A DNA stretch of 64,000 nucleotides from Morinoia aosen (Eukaryota; Arthropoda; Malacostraca; Amphipoda; Talitridae): positions 34,280,183 through 34,344,182 of the forward strand of contig CM059560.1 in assembly GCA_030386875.1 (NCBI GenBank). The letters are read 5' to 3'. Shown piece by piece: positions 55,136 to 64,000 of this stretch. Each line of letters starts with the position of its first letter. Within the stretch, counting starts at the first letter, position 1. The notes under the pieces were generated by a model. It did no database searches and had not been told where the DNA came from. It worked only from the letters and a program-made list of their open reading frames with translations. Both the position numbers and the translations under genes were made by a program.

Positions 55136-55865
55136 GTATGGGGAAGAATTCTGTTGAAGGTAACTTTTAGTAGCAAAAATAAATAATTTCAAGTTATAGT
55201 TGATATCCTCAATGTTTCATGTGCCTGAATGAACACTGACTGTTCAACATTGCTATAATTTATTCATGTTATAATTAAATTTCCGAGCTGGTCTTTGGTC
55301 CCCTCATGTTTACAACTCCTTTATCAATAAGAATTAAGGAAAAATAAGGTGTTGAGTAAAAAGAATTATGATCATTTTGTATGTTTTTTTTGTTAAGGAT
55401 CATCTTTTTCTAGGGCGCTGAATCCTGTGCAGGAACACTTTGTGTGCGTATGCCGTTTTTCATCCACTCCATAACACACGGTGTCCTCATCTCTTGCCTT
55501 GGTTAGAGTCAGGAAAGCTCAAACTAACTAATCTGAAGAGATATAAAGTTGATTTTTTAGATTTTGGTCTTAGTTATTGAGAGAATGGAAGATATTTGTT
55601 TATTATGGGATTTTTTCTAATATTTAGAAATATAAAAGTCAATGAGTTTTCATAGTAGAAAATAAATAAAGACAGTTTTGGAATTCTTGAAACATTTCTA
55701 ACAAACTAAAGAAATCTGATTTTCTGATTTGTACATTCAATTTTTTTTATCACAGTTCAAAACAAAAAATTATATTTCTCACAATTGTTTAGTAGGTTAG
55801 TATCACTCCCAATTATTTTTTTGACAATTGGTTTGAGCATTGTGAGTTGTGGTAAGTGCACGTGT
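55136..55865. other. AT-rich DNA left of LINE-c
   Basis: No gene recognised. The segment 55385-55540 resembles the LTR-like piece at 32090-32345 and a part of the BEL LTR (shared CACTCCATA-CA-GGTG type text). The rest shows nothing identifiable. Confidence 0.4.
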
Positions 55866-56112
55866 GCTACTGATCCTCTGATAAAATTGTGATGGATTAA
55901 AGTGAAGTTGCTGAAAAACTGGTATAGTTTGTATATTCACGTGAGTATAGTGTATGACTTTGTTTGGAATGCCCGTGAGAGTAGTTTTTTGTTGCTTGAG
56001 ACTCTAGACTGAGCATTTGTATCATGACTTGCAACTTTTGATTAGTGTTTTGACTGGGTGTTCTGTATTTGCCTGTAAGTCTGTGCTGAGATAGAAGTGT
56101 TGTGGTTGAGAA

Positions 56113-56402
56113 TGGCTTGTAATAGGAAAAGTAGTGTTGGGATTGGAGGTGCAGACGGAAAGGAGTGGATTCAGTGTGCAACCTGTAAATTTTGGTTGGA
56201 GATGGATGCATGCAAAGACTTGAGAAGGATGAGTAAGAGAGCACTGAAGGAGTATAGGTTTGCATGCTGGAAATGCCTGATTGATGAGAGAGAGAAGTTG
56301 AATGAAGAGTTTGAGAGGTTGACAATTCTAGTGGACGTTTTAGAAGGTGATTTGAAGGATGAAAGGAAGCTAAGAGAAGACCTGTGGATGACTGGAATTT
56401 AA
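56113..56402 (+). pseudogene. LINE-c ORF1 N-terminus with PHD-like finger
   Basis: The frame from MACNRKS holds a PHD-like Cys pattern (CATCKFW, a later MDAC, then ACWKC) and a charged coiled-coil-like segment. This is the ORF1 form of CR1/L2-type LINEs. After the deletion junction the frame ends within ORF2 sequence, so no full ORF1 is made. Confidence 0.75.
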
Positions 56403-56890
56403 TGAATGTTGAAGGTGAAGGACCAGAATGGGACTGCATAAGGAGGAAAAAAAAAGAGATTGAGAGGCAAACAAAAGAGTATGGATTGAATAAGTGGAAG
56501 CTTAGTATGACACAAAAGCCTACACTTAACTGGAAATTGCAAAAGAAAGTACCTAAGTGTGAGATGTTCTGTGATTGTAGTTTTGGAAGTCAACTCTTGT
56601 TTGCTGTGAGGTGTAAGTCATTGAGCATGAGTAGGCGTATATGGAGGTGGAATGAGAATGATAATAGATTATGTCAACAGTGTAATAGTGGAGGAAACAA
56701 TTAAGCATTTTGTGCTGGAGTGTAGTAAGTATGAGCAAGAGAGAGTATCATGAATGTTGTTTTTGAGCAGTATGGAGAGAATGAGTGGTATGTCAGATGT
56801 ACTGAAGATGATTGTGGTATGCGCTGTATTGTTGGATTATATCAGGAGTGTAATTTGAATATCATTGAAGCTATAAAAGTTTTTCTTATA
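56384..56890 (+). pseudogene. LINE-c ORF2 C-terminal remnant
   Basis: Parallels the 3' coding part of LINE-a and LINE-b (NKWKLSM, QLLFAVRCKSLS, LCQQCNSG). A frameshift after the first Cys pair and small deletions break the knuckle region. Confidence 0.8.
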
Positions 56891-57463
56891 CATGCCTGGA
56901 GTAAAAGATAGTGACTGGAATGAGCCAGTCATGTAGAGTGGACTGTAATGACACACCATGCCTGGGGATGGTGTCTTGACGTACTGGTTATCCCAGTGAT
57001 GCCGTTTTATTGCAGTTTGTGACAAGGATTGGTGGATCCTGAGTAGTTTATTGGAGAAGTCTGGTACACAGGCGCTGAATTTTTTTGTGTGAGTATTGAG
57101 GGAATTGTAGGCCCTTAAAAAGTCCCCAACAATGTCGGCCCTCAATTTCAAGTTCAAGTTTCAAGTTCATATATTAGTTAGTGATCAAAAATTTCATCTC
57201 TATGGAAAGCAAAAAAGAAAAATCAAAAACCCAGCTTCATTAGCTTGCTGGAAATGTTACAAGGATTTTAAAACTGTCTTTGAATTAGTTCTGGCATGAA
57301 AACTCATCTACTTCTATTTCTTTGAAATATCTGTTGAAATGGTTAGATATTAGCCAAATTTCAGAACAATCGGATCGTGAATTAAAAATCGCTGGGTTGA
57401 TCCCCTAAATGAATGTCAAATTAAATGTTAAGGTGAAAGTGGTTTAATTTGATGTTATTTATA

Positions 57464-58389
57464 CCGGGTGTCCCAGAAAAAACGGAACCCAAAATCAAAT
57501 GATTATAAAACGGAAACTACTTGATGCATTTTAGTTCTGTTTTCACTAGTGACTTTACTGAATCTTTTAAAATATGTCTCAAGTTTTAATAAGCCAGCTA
57601 AAAATTATTTAACCTGTAACAATTTTACTGAAGGCTGTCAAAAACATATCTTTGCAAGAAAGACAAAAATAAAATGCTCATTTCATCATTTAGCTTTATT
57701 CTACATTTAAAAATGAATCCGTAAATATAAAAGTATTAGTATCATTACTAGTAATACCTTTTATTAAAAACAAAATTTCAGCATAGTACTTTTAGCAGTT
57801 TTCCCTCCACATGGCCTCCATTTCTGTTCACGCACTTTCGAGCTCTTGATCTCATTGATGAAACAACTTGTTTGATTTCCTTGGTGATAACACCCTCGGG
57901 AAACGTATTTGAAGTGCATCTTGCCCTTGTTTAATACTTCCAGTGCTAATGAATTTCGTTACCAAGAATAGCCGTTGTTCCTTGGTTAATTGCATCATGA
58001 TTAGTAGGGTGGTTGGAGCGAGTTTATCAATTTTTTAAGATAGTGAGATTTACATAATTAGCATGTTAGTTATATCTGATATTAGTATTCTAGATACTCA
58101 TAAAGGTTCAGTGGACAAATTGAGTATAGAACTATTCTGAAACTTATAATACGTTGAGCTAAATCATGAAATAAGCATTTTATTTTTGTCTTTCTTGCAA
58201 AGATATGTTTTCGACAGCCTTCAGTAAAATTGTTACAGGTTAAATAATTTTGAAGCTGGTCTATTAAAACTTAAGACATTCATTTTAAAAGATTCAGTAG
58301 CCACTGGTGAAAACAGAACTAAAATGCATCAAGTAGTTTCCATTTTATAATCATTTTATTTTGGGTTCCGTTTTTTCTGGGACACCCGG
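57464..58389. mobile_element. Tc1/mariner-like element with ~230-bp inverted ends
   Basis: CCGGGTGTCCCAGAAAAAAC at the left and its inverse at the right begin terminal repeats of about 230 bp (57464-57695, 58165-58389), flanked by TA on both sides. The interior minus strand contains a short remnant reading NRNGGHVEGKLLK, like the C-terminal RNGGHFE block of IS630/mariner-type transposases. The rest of the gene is gone. Confidence 0.85.
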
Positions 58390-58479
58390 TATATTAATAC
58401 GCTAACCTGTGTGTTACACCCTTCAACATCATTGTAGTATCTATGATACGAGTTGGCTCGTTTCGGGTTGCGTTACATT

Positions 58480-58560
58480 AGAGAGAGAGAGAGAGAGAGA
58501 GAGAGTGGGGGTAATACAGAGAGAAACAGAGAGAGAGGCAGGGAGAGAAAGAGGGGGAAG
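58480..58560. repeat. (GA)n microsatellite and purine-rich run
   Basis: Pure GA dinucleotides span about 58480-58505, followed by GAGAGAAACAGAGAGAGAGG-type imperfect repeats to about 58560. Confidence 0.9.
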
Positions 58561-58617
58561 ACAAAATTTGTTTAATGTTTTACATATTTTGAATTTCCTG
58601 AATTTTTTGAATTTGTT

Positions 58618-59600
58618 TGGATAAGATAGGTTAGGATAGGTTAGTATATGTTATGTTGGGATGGGATAGGTTAAAATTTGTTATGTTAGGATGGGTATAG
58701 GGTAGAATATGTTATGTTGGAATTTGTTTGGTAATATTGACCGAATTTTTTCCCTGGTCAACCTAGCCTAACGATGCCATTGATTAAAGTTAGGCTAGAT
58801 TAGGTTATGTTAGGTTAGTTTAGGATGGGTTAAGATATGTTTGAATAGATTTGGTTAGCATAGGTTGGAACAAGATAGGTTAGAATATGTAAGGTTAAGA
58901 TAGGTTATGTTAAAATGTTATTTTAAGATTTGTTAAGTAATGACCATATTTTTTCACAGGTCCCCCTAGCTTATTAATGACAATGTCCATGGAGGTTAGA
59001 ATTGTTAGGTTAACACTTTGACCGCAGCGTGACCCACCGGTGGTACACGGAGGTAATTTTCACAACGCTGCAGACCGACCAGTAGTCACACACAATTTAC
59101 ATAAATACTTAATCAAAGCTAAATGAAGGCACGATCCAGTTCATGTTTGCTATTTTCAACATCGCGCGCTGCAGTTGACTTTTAATTTGAGTTTGGTGGT
59201 GAACTTAATATTTAGTAGTTGTGGTTAAAGTGTTAAGGTAGAATCTGTTATGTTAAAATTTCTCGATGTTGACCGAAGTTGTTCTCGGGTCCAGCTAGCC
59301 TAACGATGAAATTAGGTAAAGTTAGGTTTGGATAGGATAGGTATGGTTAGGATAGGTTTAAATATGTTAGGTTAAAATAGATTTGGTTAGCATAGAATAG
59401 GACTAGGTAGGTTAGAATGTGTTAGGTTGAGATAGGTTAGGTTAGAATATGTTATGTTAAAATTTATTCAAAGTTTTTTATTTGCAAAATATTATCAGAA
59501 TAGCTTTGGTTAGGATAGGTTAGGTTAGAATATCTTAGGTCGAGATATGTTAGGTTAGGATGTGTTATTTTGAAAGTTGCCAAGTAATGTTGACGGAATT
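58618..59600. repeat. Degenerate TTAGG-like array, interrupted
   Basis: Many GGATAGGTTA, GTTAGG and ATATGTTA units, resembling the arthropod telomere repeat TTAGG but heavily diverged. Four ~50-bp copies of a TTGACCGAATTTTTTC-like block followed by CCTAGC lie near 58736, 58940, 59268 and 59588, giving a higher-order pattern. A MITE interrupts the array at 59014-59232. Confidence 0.75.
59014..59232. mobile_element. 219-bp piggyBac-like MITE
   Basis: CACTTTGACC at the left and GGTTAAAGTG at the right are inverted termini (one mismatch), with TTAA on both sides (59010-59013, 59233-59236). No coding capacity. It contains a second inverted motif GCGCGCTGCAG near 59163. Confidence 0.75.
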
Positions 59601-59659
59601 TTTTCACGGGTCCACCTAGCTTATTGATGACATTGTCCGTGGAATTTCCACGGGCCCTA

Positions 59660-60450
59660 CTAGTTACTATGATTCAAGCAACAAAAATTCAAAAATCAAT
59701 TAGTAGCTGTTTATACGGGCGCATTCCCGTCATCAAAGGCAAAAATTAACACCGCTATAACTCCTCAAATATTCATTTGCGACAGAAAGTACATAGAGAA
59801 AAAATTGTTTATATCAATCTAATTAACTATGTTTAGGCAGCAAAAAATGGAAAATCGATAATGGTCCTCTCCTTCACAAATATCATTTATTTTGTGCTAT
59901 TTAATGAAAAAATTCTCATGGATCTAGGTATGCTTATAGTTATCAAAACTTGACAATAATCAGTGTCTAAGTTCAAAATTTTCTTATGAGTTACAACTAC
60001 GACTGAAATTATATGCTGCTGCTTGTAAGCATTATTGGGTTAATGTTTAGGAGATGCAACTAATTAATTTTCGAAATTTTGTTGTCTGTATCATGGTAAT
60101 TACATGAAAATGAACAACTTTTCATCTATGCACTTTTTGAGGCAAATGAGTATTTACCGAGTTATAGTGGTAAATCTTTTACCGCAACTCCAGTGTTTGA
60201 AGTGTGAAGATATTGTCCTGAGGGGAAGTCTACAATGGACTCTTCCTTTCGATGCGCTTGAATGATCGATCGCATTCCAGCCATCAAAGACAAATATTAA
60301 CATACTGCTATAACTTGTTAAATACTCATTTGCCCAAAAGAGTGCATAGATAAAAAGTTGCTTATTTCAATATAATTACCATGATACTGGCAACAAAATT
60401 TTGAAAATCGCTTAGTTGCATCTCCTAAACGTTTACCATTATTGATATAT
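59660..60450. repeat. Foldback repeat with three related ~140-bp segments
   Basis: Segments near 59735-59880 and 60280-60445 are direct copies (CATCAAAG-CAAA-ATTAACA start). The segment near 60045-60175 is an inverted copy of 60300-60440 (shared AAATGAGTATTTA and ATCATGGTAATTA, inverted). No gene. It is directly followed by the 5' end of LINE-d. Confidence 0.65.
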
Positions 60451-61310
60451 GCTACTTATCCTCTGACTAAACTTGTGGTGGATTAAAGTGAAGTTGCTGA
60501 AAAACTGCTGTAGTTTGTATATTCACATGAGTATAGTGTGTGACATGTTATGGAGTGCCCATGAGAGTACTTTTGTTGCCTGAGAATTGAGAATGAGCAT
60601 TTGTATTTGTGGCTTGCAACTTTTGACTGAAGTGGTTTGACCAGTAGTTCTGTATTTGCCTGCAAGTCTATGCTGAGATAGAAGTTTGTGGTTGAGAATG
60701 GCATGTAACGGGGAAAGTAGTGTTAGGACTGGAGATGCAGATTTGAAGGAGTTGATTCAGTGTGTGACCTGTTCAAATTGGATGGATATGGATGCATGCA
60801 GAGGCTTGAGAAGGACGAGTAAGAGAGCTGAGGAAGTATAAGTTTGTATGCTGGAAATGCCTGATTGATGAGAAAGAGAAATTGAAAGAAGAGGTTGAGA
60901 GGCTGACAGTTCGGATGGCTGCATTAAAGGGTGATTTAAAGGATGAAAGGAAACTGAAATAAAAAAAAGAATGAGAATGGTGCAAGGTGTGCGAATGCAG
61001 TGCATGATGAGGCAAATGATGGGGCAAATGTGACAGATGAGAGTAGATAGGTGAATGAGCATGATGAAAGAAGTACAAATGAAAAGAGTAAATGAGTGAC
61101 CTGTTGCTGTGTCACATGAGGTGCATGCACCTGTAGTTGAAGTGAATGAAAGGAAGATAGATGGAAAGAATGAAATGTGTTTAATTGAATGAAAGAGTAG
61201 TATGAAAGGTAGAGTGAGACCTATAATTAGAATATGTGGAGATAGCATTGTGAAGAATGTGGATAGGTTTGTAAGCATGAGTGATGGTGTTGGAGGACAG
61301 GTAGGCTTCC
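60451..61310 (+). mobile_element. LINE-d: 5' part of LINE with broken ORF1
   Basis: Its 5' end is shared with LINE-c. ORF1 begins near 60700 with the PHD-like finger but shifts frame near 60830. Near 61225-61290 a frame reads RICGDSIVKNVDRFVS, the GDS block of the SGNH esterase in CR1/L2-type ORF1. The coding text stops near 61300-61320 and resumes at about 63765, so DNA has been inserted between. Confidence 0.8.
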
Positions 61311-62338
61311 TACCATCAACATGTGTAGCCTAAATCACTAGTACTTGTATACATTTGTTGTAAAAGACCTACCTATGATTCCTATCTGTCTCAAGGTGAA
61401 TAATGAGCCAACACTCCCAGGTTATGGGATTACTATCATCAGTCTTTTGGTTTATTCATACACTTTTAACAATAATTACACATGTACACATAGAAAAATA
61501 ACCAGGAGTGGACAGTAATAATTTACCTACCTACAATAAACCTTACAGAATGAATACTCTCAATTCTTACACAGTGGAAAACTGTACTAGGAACAACTCA
61601 ATAAGGTAGCAACCCCAGAGCAGCCTCCCGCTCTTAAACAATGGCCAACCCAAGGCCTGTCCTGCAGGAGTGCAAGAGCAGTAGGAGCACAAGAGCAGCA
61701 GGAGTGCAGAAATACAGGGTTACAGAAGCAATAGGAGATGCGGTAGTAATGCAGCGGCTGATTCCGGAGTGCAGCAGTGGCAGGAAATGCCGGAGTGCGG
61801 CAGTGGCAGGAGATGCTGGGAAGAATCAGCTGTTGTGGGCTGTACTTCGGTCTCAAGTTGTGGGGGCTGGTACCACAGAGCCTTGGGTGGTGGCTCTGGA
61901 GTTCCCTGGTTGGCCTCTGCTTTCTCTCTCTAATTGGATGTCTTCCTGCCAATTTGCCACACATAATAAATACTTCTAATGATAATACAGGCCATAAGGT
62001 ACATAGTTTCTCAATTTTGCTTAAGAAATAATCAATATCATATATAAATAAATATTTCAATAAACCTATACATTTTTTTTATTTCGATTCTATACCTGCC
62101 TATTGTTCTTACCCTTGCTGGATGGTGCTGCTCTGAATAATTTGCCCATATACTATAATGCTGCACTTAGGAATTTATCATTTTTCACTTAACATTGATG
62201 AATCTCTTCTGAAACAGAGAAACATAGGGGTTAGGATAACAGAAAGACTACTCCATTTTCAAAGCATACATGGTTAAGGAGACTGGTGAATCGCTCCATT
62301 ACATTCCTCTCTTCCCCACCACCAAGTGCAACCTTCAA
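61311..62338. other. Unassigned insert DNA with minisatellite
   Basis: Interrupts LINE-d. The segment 61665-61815 has imperfect repeats of GGAGTGCAGCAGTGGCAGGA type. Frames on both strands are low-complexity and not convincing. Ends of this insert were not resolved; a solo LTR is possible but unproven. Confidence 0.45.
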
Positions 62339-63214
62339 GGCCATTATAGACGTGCGGAGTTTTTAACGTCAGTTGACTACAAGTGCACTAAACGCCACCC
62401 ATTCACTCAACGCCCTGCCCACTTTTGACTACTCGCGACCTAGCAGTAGTCAACCGTCGCGATCAAGCATGTCTTAATTCTGTTGACTGCAGCTGCTAGC
62501 TTGCTGGTGGTAATGAGGCGGCAAGTGCCATATGGGCAGTTATTGTTGAGTATACATGATGGTGTTCTCAGGAGATGATGTTCTGATATTAATCGAGATG
62601 TACAAAGACTCTTCATGTTTATTGAATACTAAATTGGAAGAATATAAAAATAAAACTCTAGAGATGATGGCATATTGGAAAATTGCTGACAATTGGAAAA
62701 TTGCTGACAGTCTCCCAAATTATCCAGTGAAAGCAATAAAATCTAAAATTCAAACTTTAGAACTGAAAATATGGTCATGAAAAAATGCAAAAAAATTTTT
62801 GTTCTGCAACTGACGACATGTTCTACCAAAACTGACGATCTTCTCAGCTTTTTGAAAGATGTTTCCGGTAATGTAGCTTTTCATTCTAGCTCCTGGTGGG
62901 ATGGAGTTTCTCATTATTTCCAAATTTTTTCAGTCGCTTTATGGAGAAGCTACTGATAAATAGGTATTTAGAGCCACAAATACTTTCAGAATAATTTCTT
63001 ATCAGTACTTAGCTCTTGAAAAATAGGTCTGTAGCTACTAAGAGTTTGTCTATTTTAGCTGCTCTCTTCACTACATTGATTGTGTTGACTGCTAGTGGTA
63101 ACTCCGTCTAAAAGCATTAGCTGCAGTTGCGCACGCAGTTACTCTCATGGGCATGGTTTCATGTGTACACCAGTAGTCAACTGAAGTTGAAAACTCCGCA
63201 CGTCTGTAATGGCC
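62339..63214. mobile_element. Harbinger-like element with ~50-bp inverted ends
   Basis: GGCCATTATAGACGTGCGG at 62339 and its near-inverse ending 63214 extend about 50 bp (through CAGTTGACTAC). It carries a MADF-type DNA-binding gene remnant but no transposase, the pattern of a deleted PIF/Harbinger element. Target duplication unclear (CAA left, ATA right), so the superfamily is inferred mainly from the MADF gene. Confidence 0.68.
62556..62956 (+). pseudogene. MADF/Myb-like gene remnant of the Harbinger-like element
   Basis: Residues LILIEMYKDSSCLLNTKLEE onward match the MADF pattern (acidic helix, Trp-type position, YKNK). MADF/Myb-like proteins partner the transposase in PIF/Harbinger elements and aid nuclear import and DNA binding. 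A 16-base direct repeat (TTGGAAAATTGCTGAC) duplicates part of the third helix. The frame stops at about 62780, and a second frame continues to 62956 without a recognised motif. Confidence 0.65.
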
Positions 63215-63764
63215 ATAAGGTGCACTTAACACATGCTGAAATTGCCTAAACAATGTACACTTGTTATATACATTAATTTCACCTCCTAAATATATGCTCT
63301 CAAATAATTGAACTCCAGTGTCTACTTTTTTAAATCATAGGAATTTTATTACAGGACGGCACTTGGCTAATGAACCTTACAAACTAAAACATATACAGAA
63401 CGCATAAACGCATTAATATCAACATACCGTTTGACAGATCACGGCTAGTTGCTGGTATTGTCAGACACGCGACATATGACAATCCATTCCTAAAGTGCGA
63501 ACATTACACAAATTTTCAATAAATGTTTACAAATAGTCTGTTTAAATTTTGACCACATCACATTTTTTTGCAATAGAAGACATCATTAACACAATAACAT
63601 TTTTCTTTTGACTTAGCAATTTTGTTTTCTAACTCATTTACCTCCTTATCTCTTCCCTTAGAGCTAGGGAAAGAAACAGTTTCTTCCCATGAATCACTAG
63701 GACTACTACTAAAGATATTTGTTATTGTTTGGTCTGATTCCGATTAGGAATCAGAATAGTTGAT
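63215..63764. other. Unassigned DNA before LINE-d continuation
   Basis: AT-rich, no gene. CTGATTCC and GGAATCAG form a short palindrome at 63739-63759, next to where LINE-d sequence resumes. Confidence 0.45.
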
Positions 63765-64000
63765 GCACAAGCATGAGAGGGAAGGGAGTGGAAGAGATTT
63801 GTAAGCATGCTTAGAGGGTGATAGATATCATGGATGAAGATATGATTGTACTGCAAGGAGGTGGCAATCGGTTGCTTGAATGTAGGAAAGAGTGTACGGT
63901 GAATGCAATTATGAAAGTGGTTGAAAGTGCATGGAAGAAGAATGTTAGAGTTGCTGTGACCAGTCTCATGAGCAGCCCTGATTATGATGAGTAGGAAAGG
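63765..64000 (+). pseudogene. LINE-d ORF1 esterase, continuation
   Basis: The frame MIVLQGGGNRLLE is the next esterase block of ORF1 (GGGN), followed by VRVAVTSLMSSPDYDE. Stops occur near 63808 and 63992. It continues the ORF1 begun in 60451-61310 and runs off the window edge. Confidence 0.75.

Larger units (their letters stand above)
55866..57168 (+). mobile_element. LINE-c: internally deleted LINE copy
   Basis: It starts at the same 5' point as LINE-d (GCTACT-ATCCTCTGA), contains the 5' UTR and start of ORF1, then jumps near 56376 to the C-terminal part of ORF2 at AGACCTGTGGATGACTGG, a sequence shared with LINE-a and LINE-b. It ends with the family tail of TTCAAG units. Endonuclease and RT are missing. 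Confidence 0.85.

Noticed and set aside
60757-61278. 173-codon minus-strand frame
   Set aside because: Ser/His/Leu-rich low-complexity shadow of the LINE-d ORF1 region.

Overview
This window looks like transposon-packed nuclear DNA from an arthropod. The evidence is intron-bearing coding sequence, TTAGG-like degenerate repeats (the arthropod telomere motif), AT-rich background, and a mix of Gypsy, BEL/Pao, Copia, CR1/L2-like LINE, Tc1/mariner, piggyBac, hAT-like and Harbinger-like elements. I found no convincing host gene; nearly every gene-like stretch belongs to a mobile element. The species cannot be named from the sequence.

Layout. (1) 1-6712: a Tc1-like transposase pseudogene split by a 6.4-kb non-autonomous LTR element (LARD type) with two 2.67-kb LTRs and no pol. 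(2) 6713-13605: a tRNA-derived SINE, an unassigned repetitive stretch, a solo BEL-type LTR with a 5-bp target duplication, and a 265-bp MITE. (3) 13606-44458: a decayed Gypsy element (Gypsy-1, CsRn1-like) whose 3' LTR is split into three pieces. The first break holds an hAT-like element (19577-34477). That element holds a gag-protease-only BEL element (20440-31678) and a mariner (32545-33814), and each BEL LTR holds a LINE. The second break holds a nearly intact, opposite-strand Gypsy-2 (34906-44368). (4) 44459-55131: inverted repeats, an AACCT-like tract, then two nested TTAA-flanked inverted-repeat elements surrounding a young Copia (47230-54421). The Copia carries a piggyBac (47648-50223) whose transposase has a recognisable intron. 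(5) 55132-64000: LINE fragments, a mariner-type element with long terminal repeats, TTAGG-like arrays with a piggyBac-like MITE, a foldback repeat, and a Harbinger-like element with a MADF-type gene remnant.

Relative ages by eye from LTR-LTR differences: Gypsy-1 is oldest (about 3-4%). The LARD, BEL and Gypsy-2 are each near 0.5%, and Copia shows one difference in 276 bp. This agrees with the nesting order. Elements that may still be functional are Gypsy-2 (open gag and pol, nearly matching LTRs, a tRNA-Gly primer site), piggyBac (open two-exon transposase, terminal repeats) and perhaps Copia (open pol). Both Gypsy elements carry a GGGAAAC heptamer in the gag frame inside the gag/pol overlap, the expected form of a -1 ribosomal frameshift site. 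The LARD shares primer-site and polypurine-tract features with these Gypsy elements, so they may supply its replication proteins. All percentages are hand counts, not alignments.
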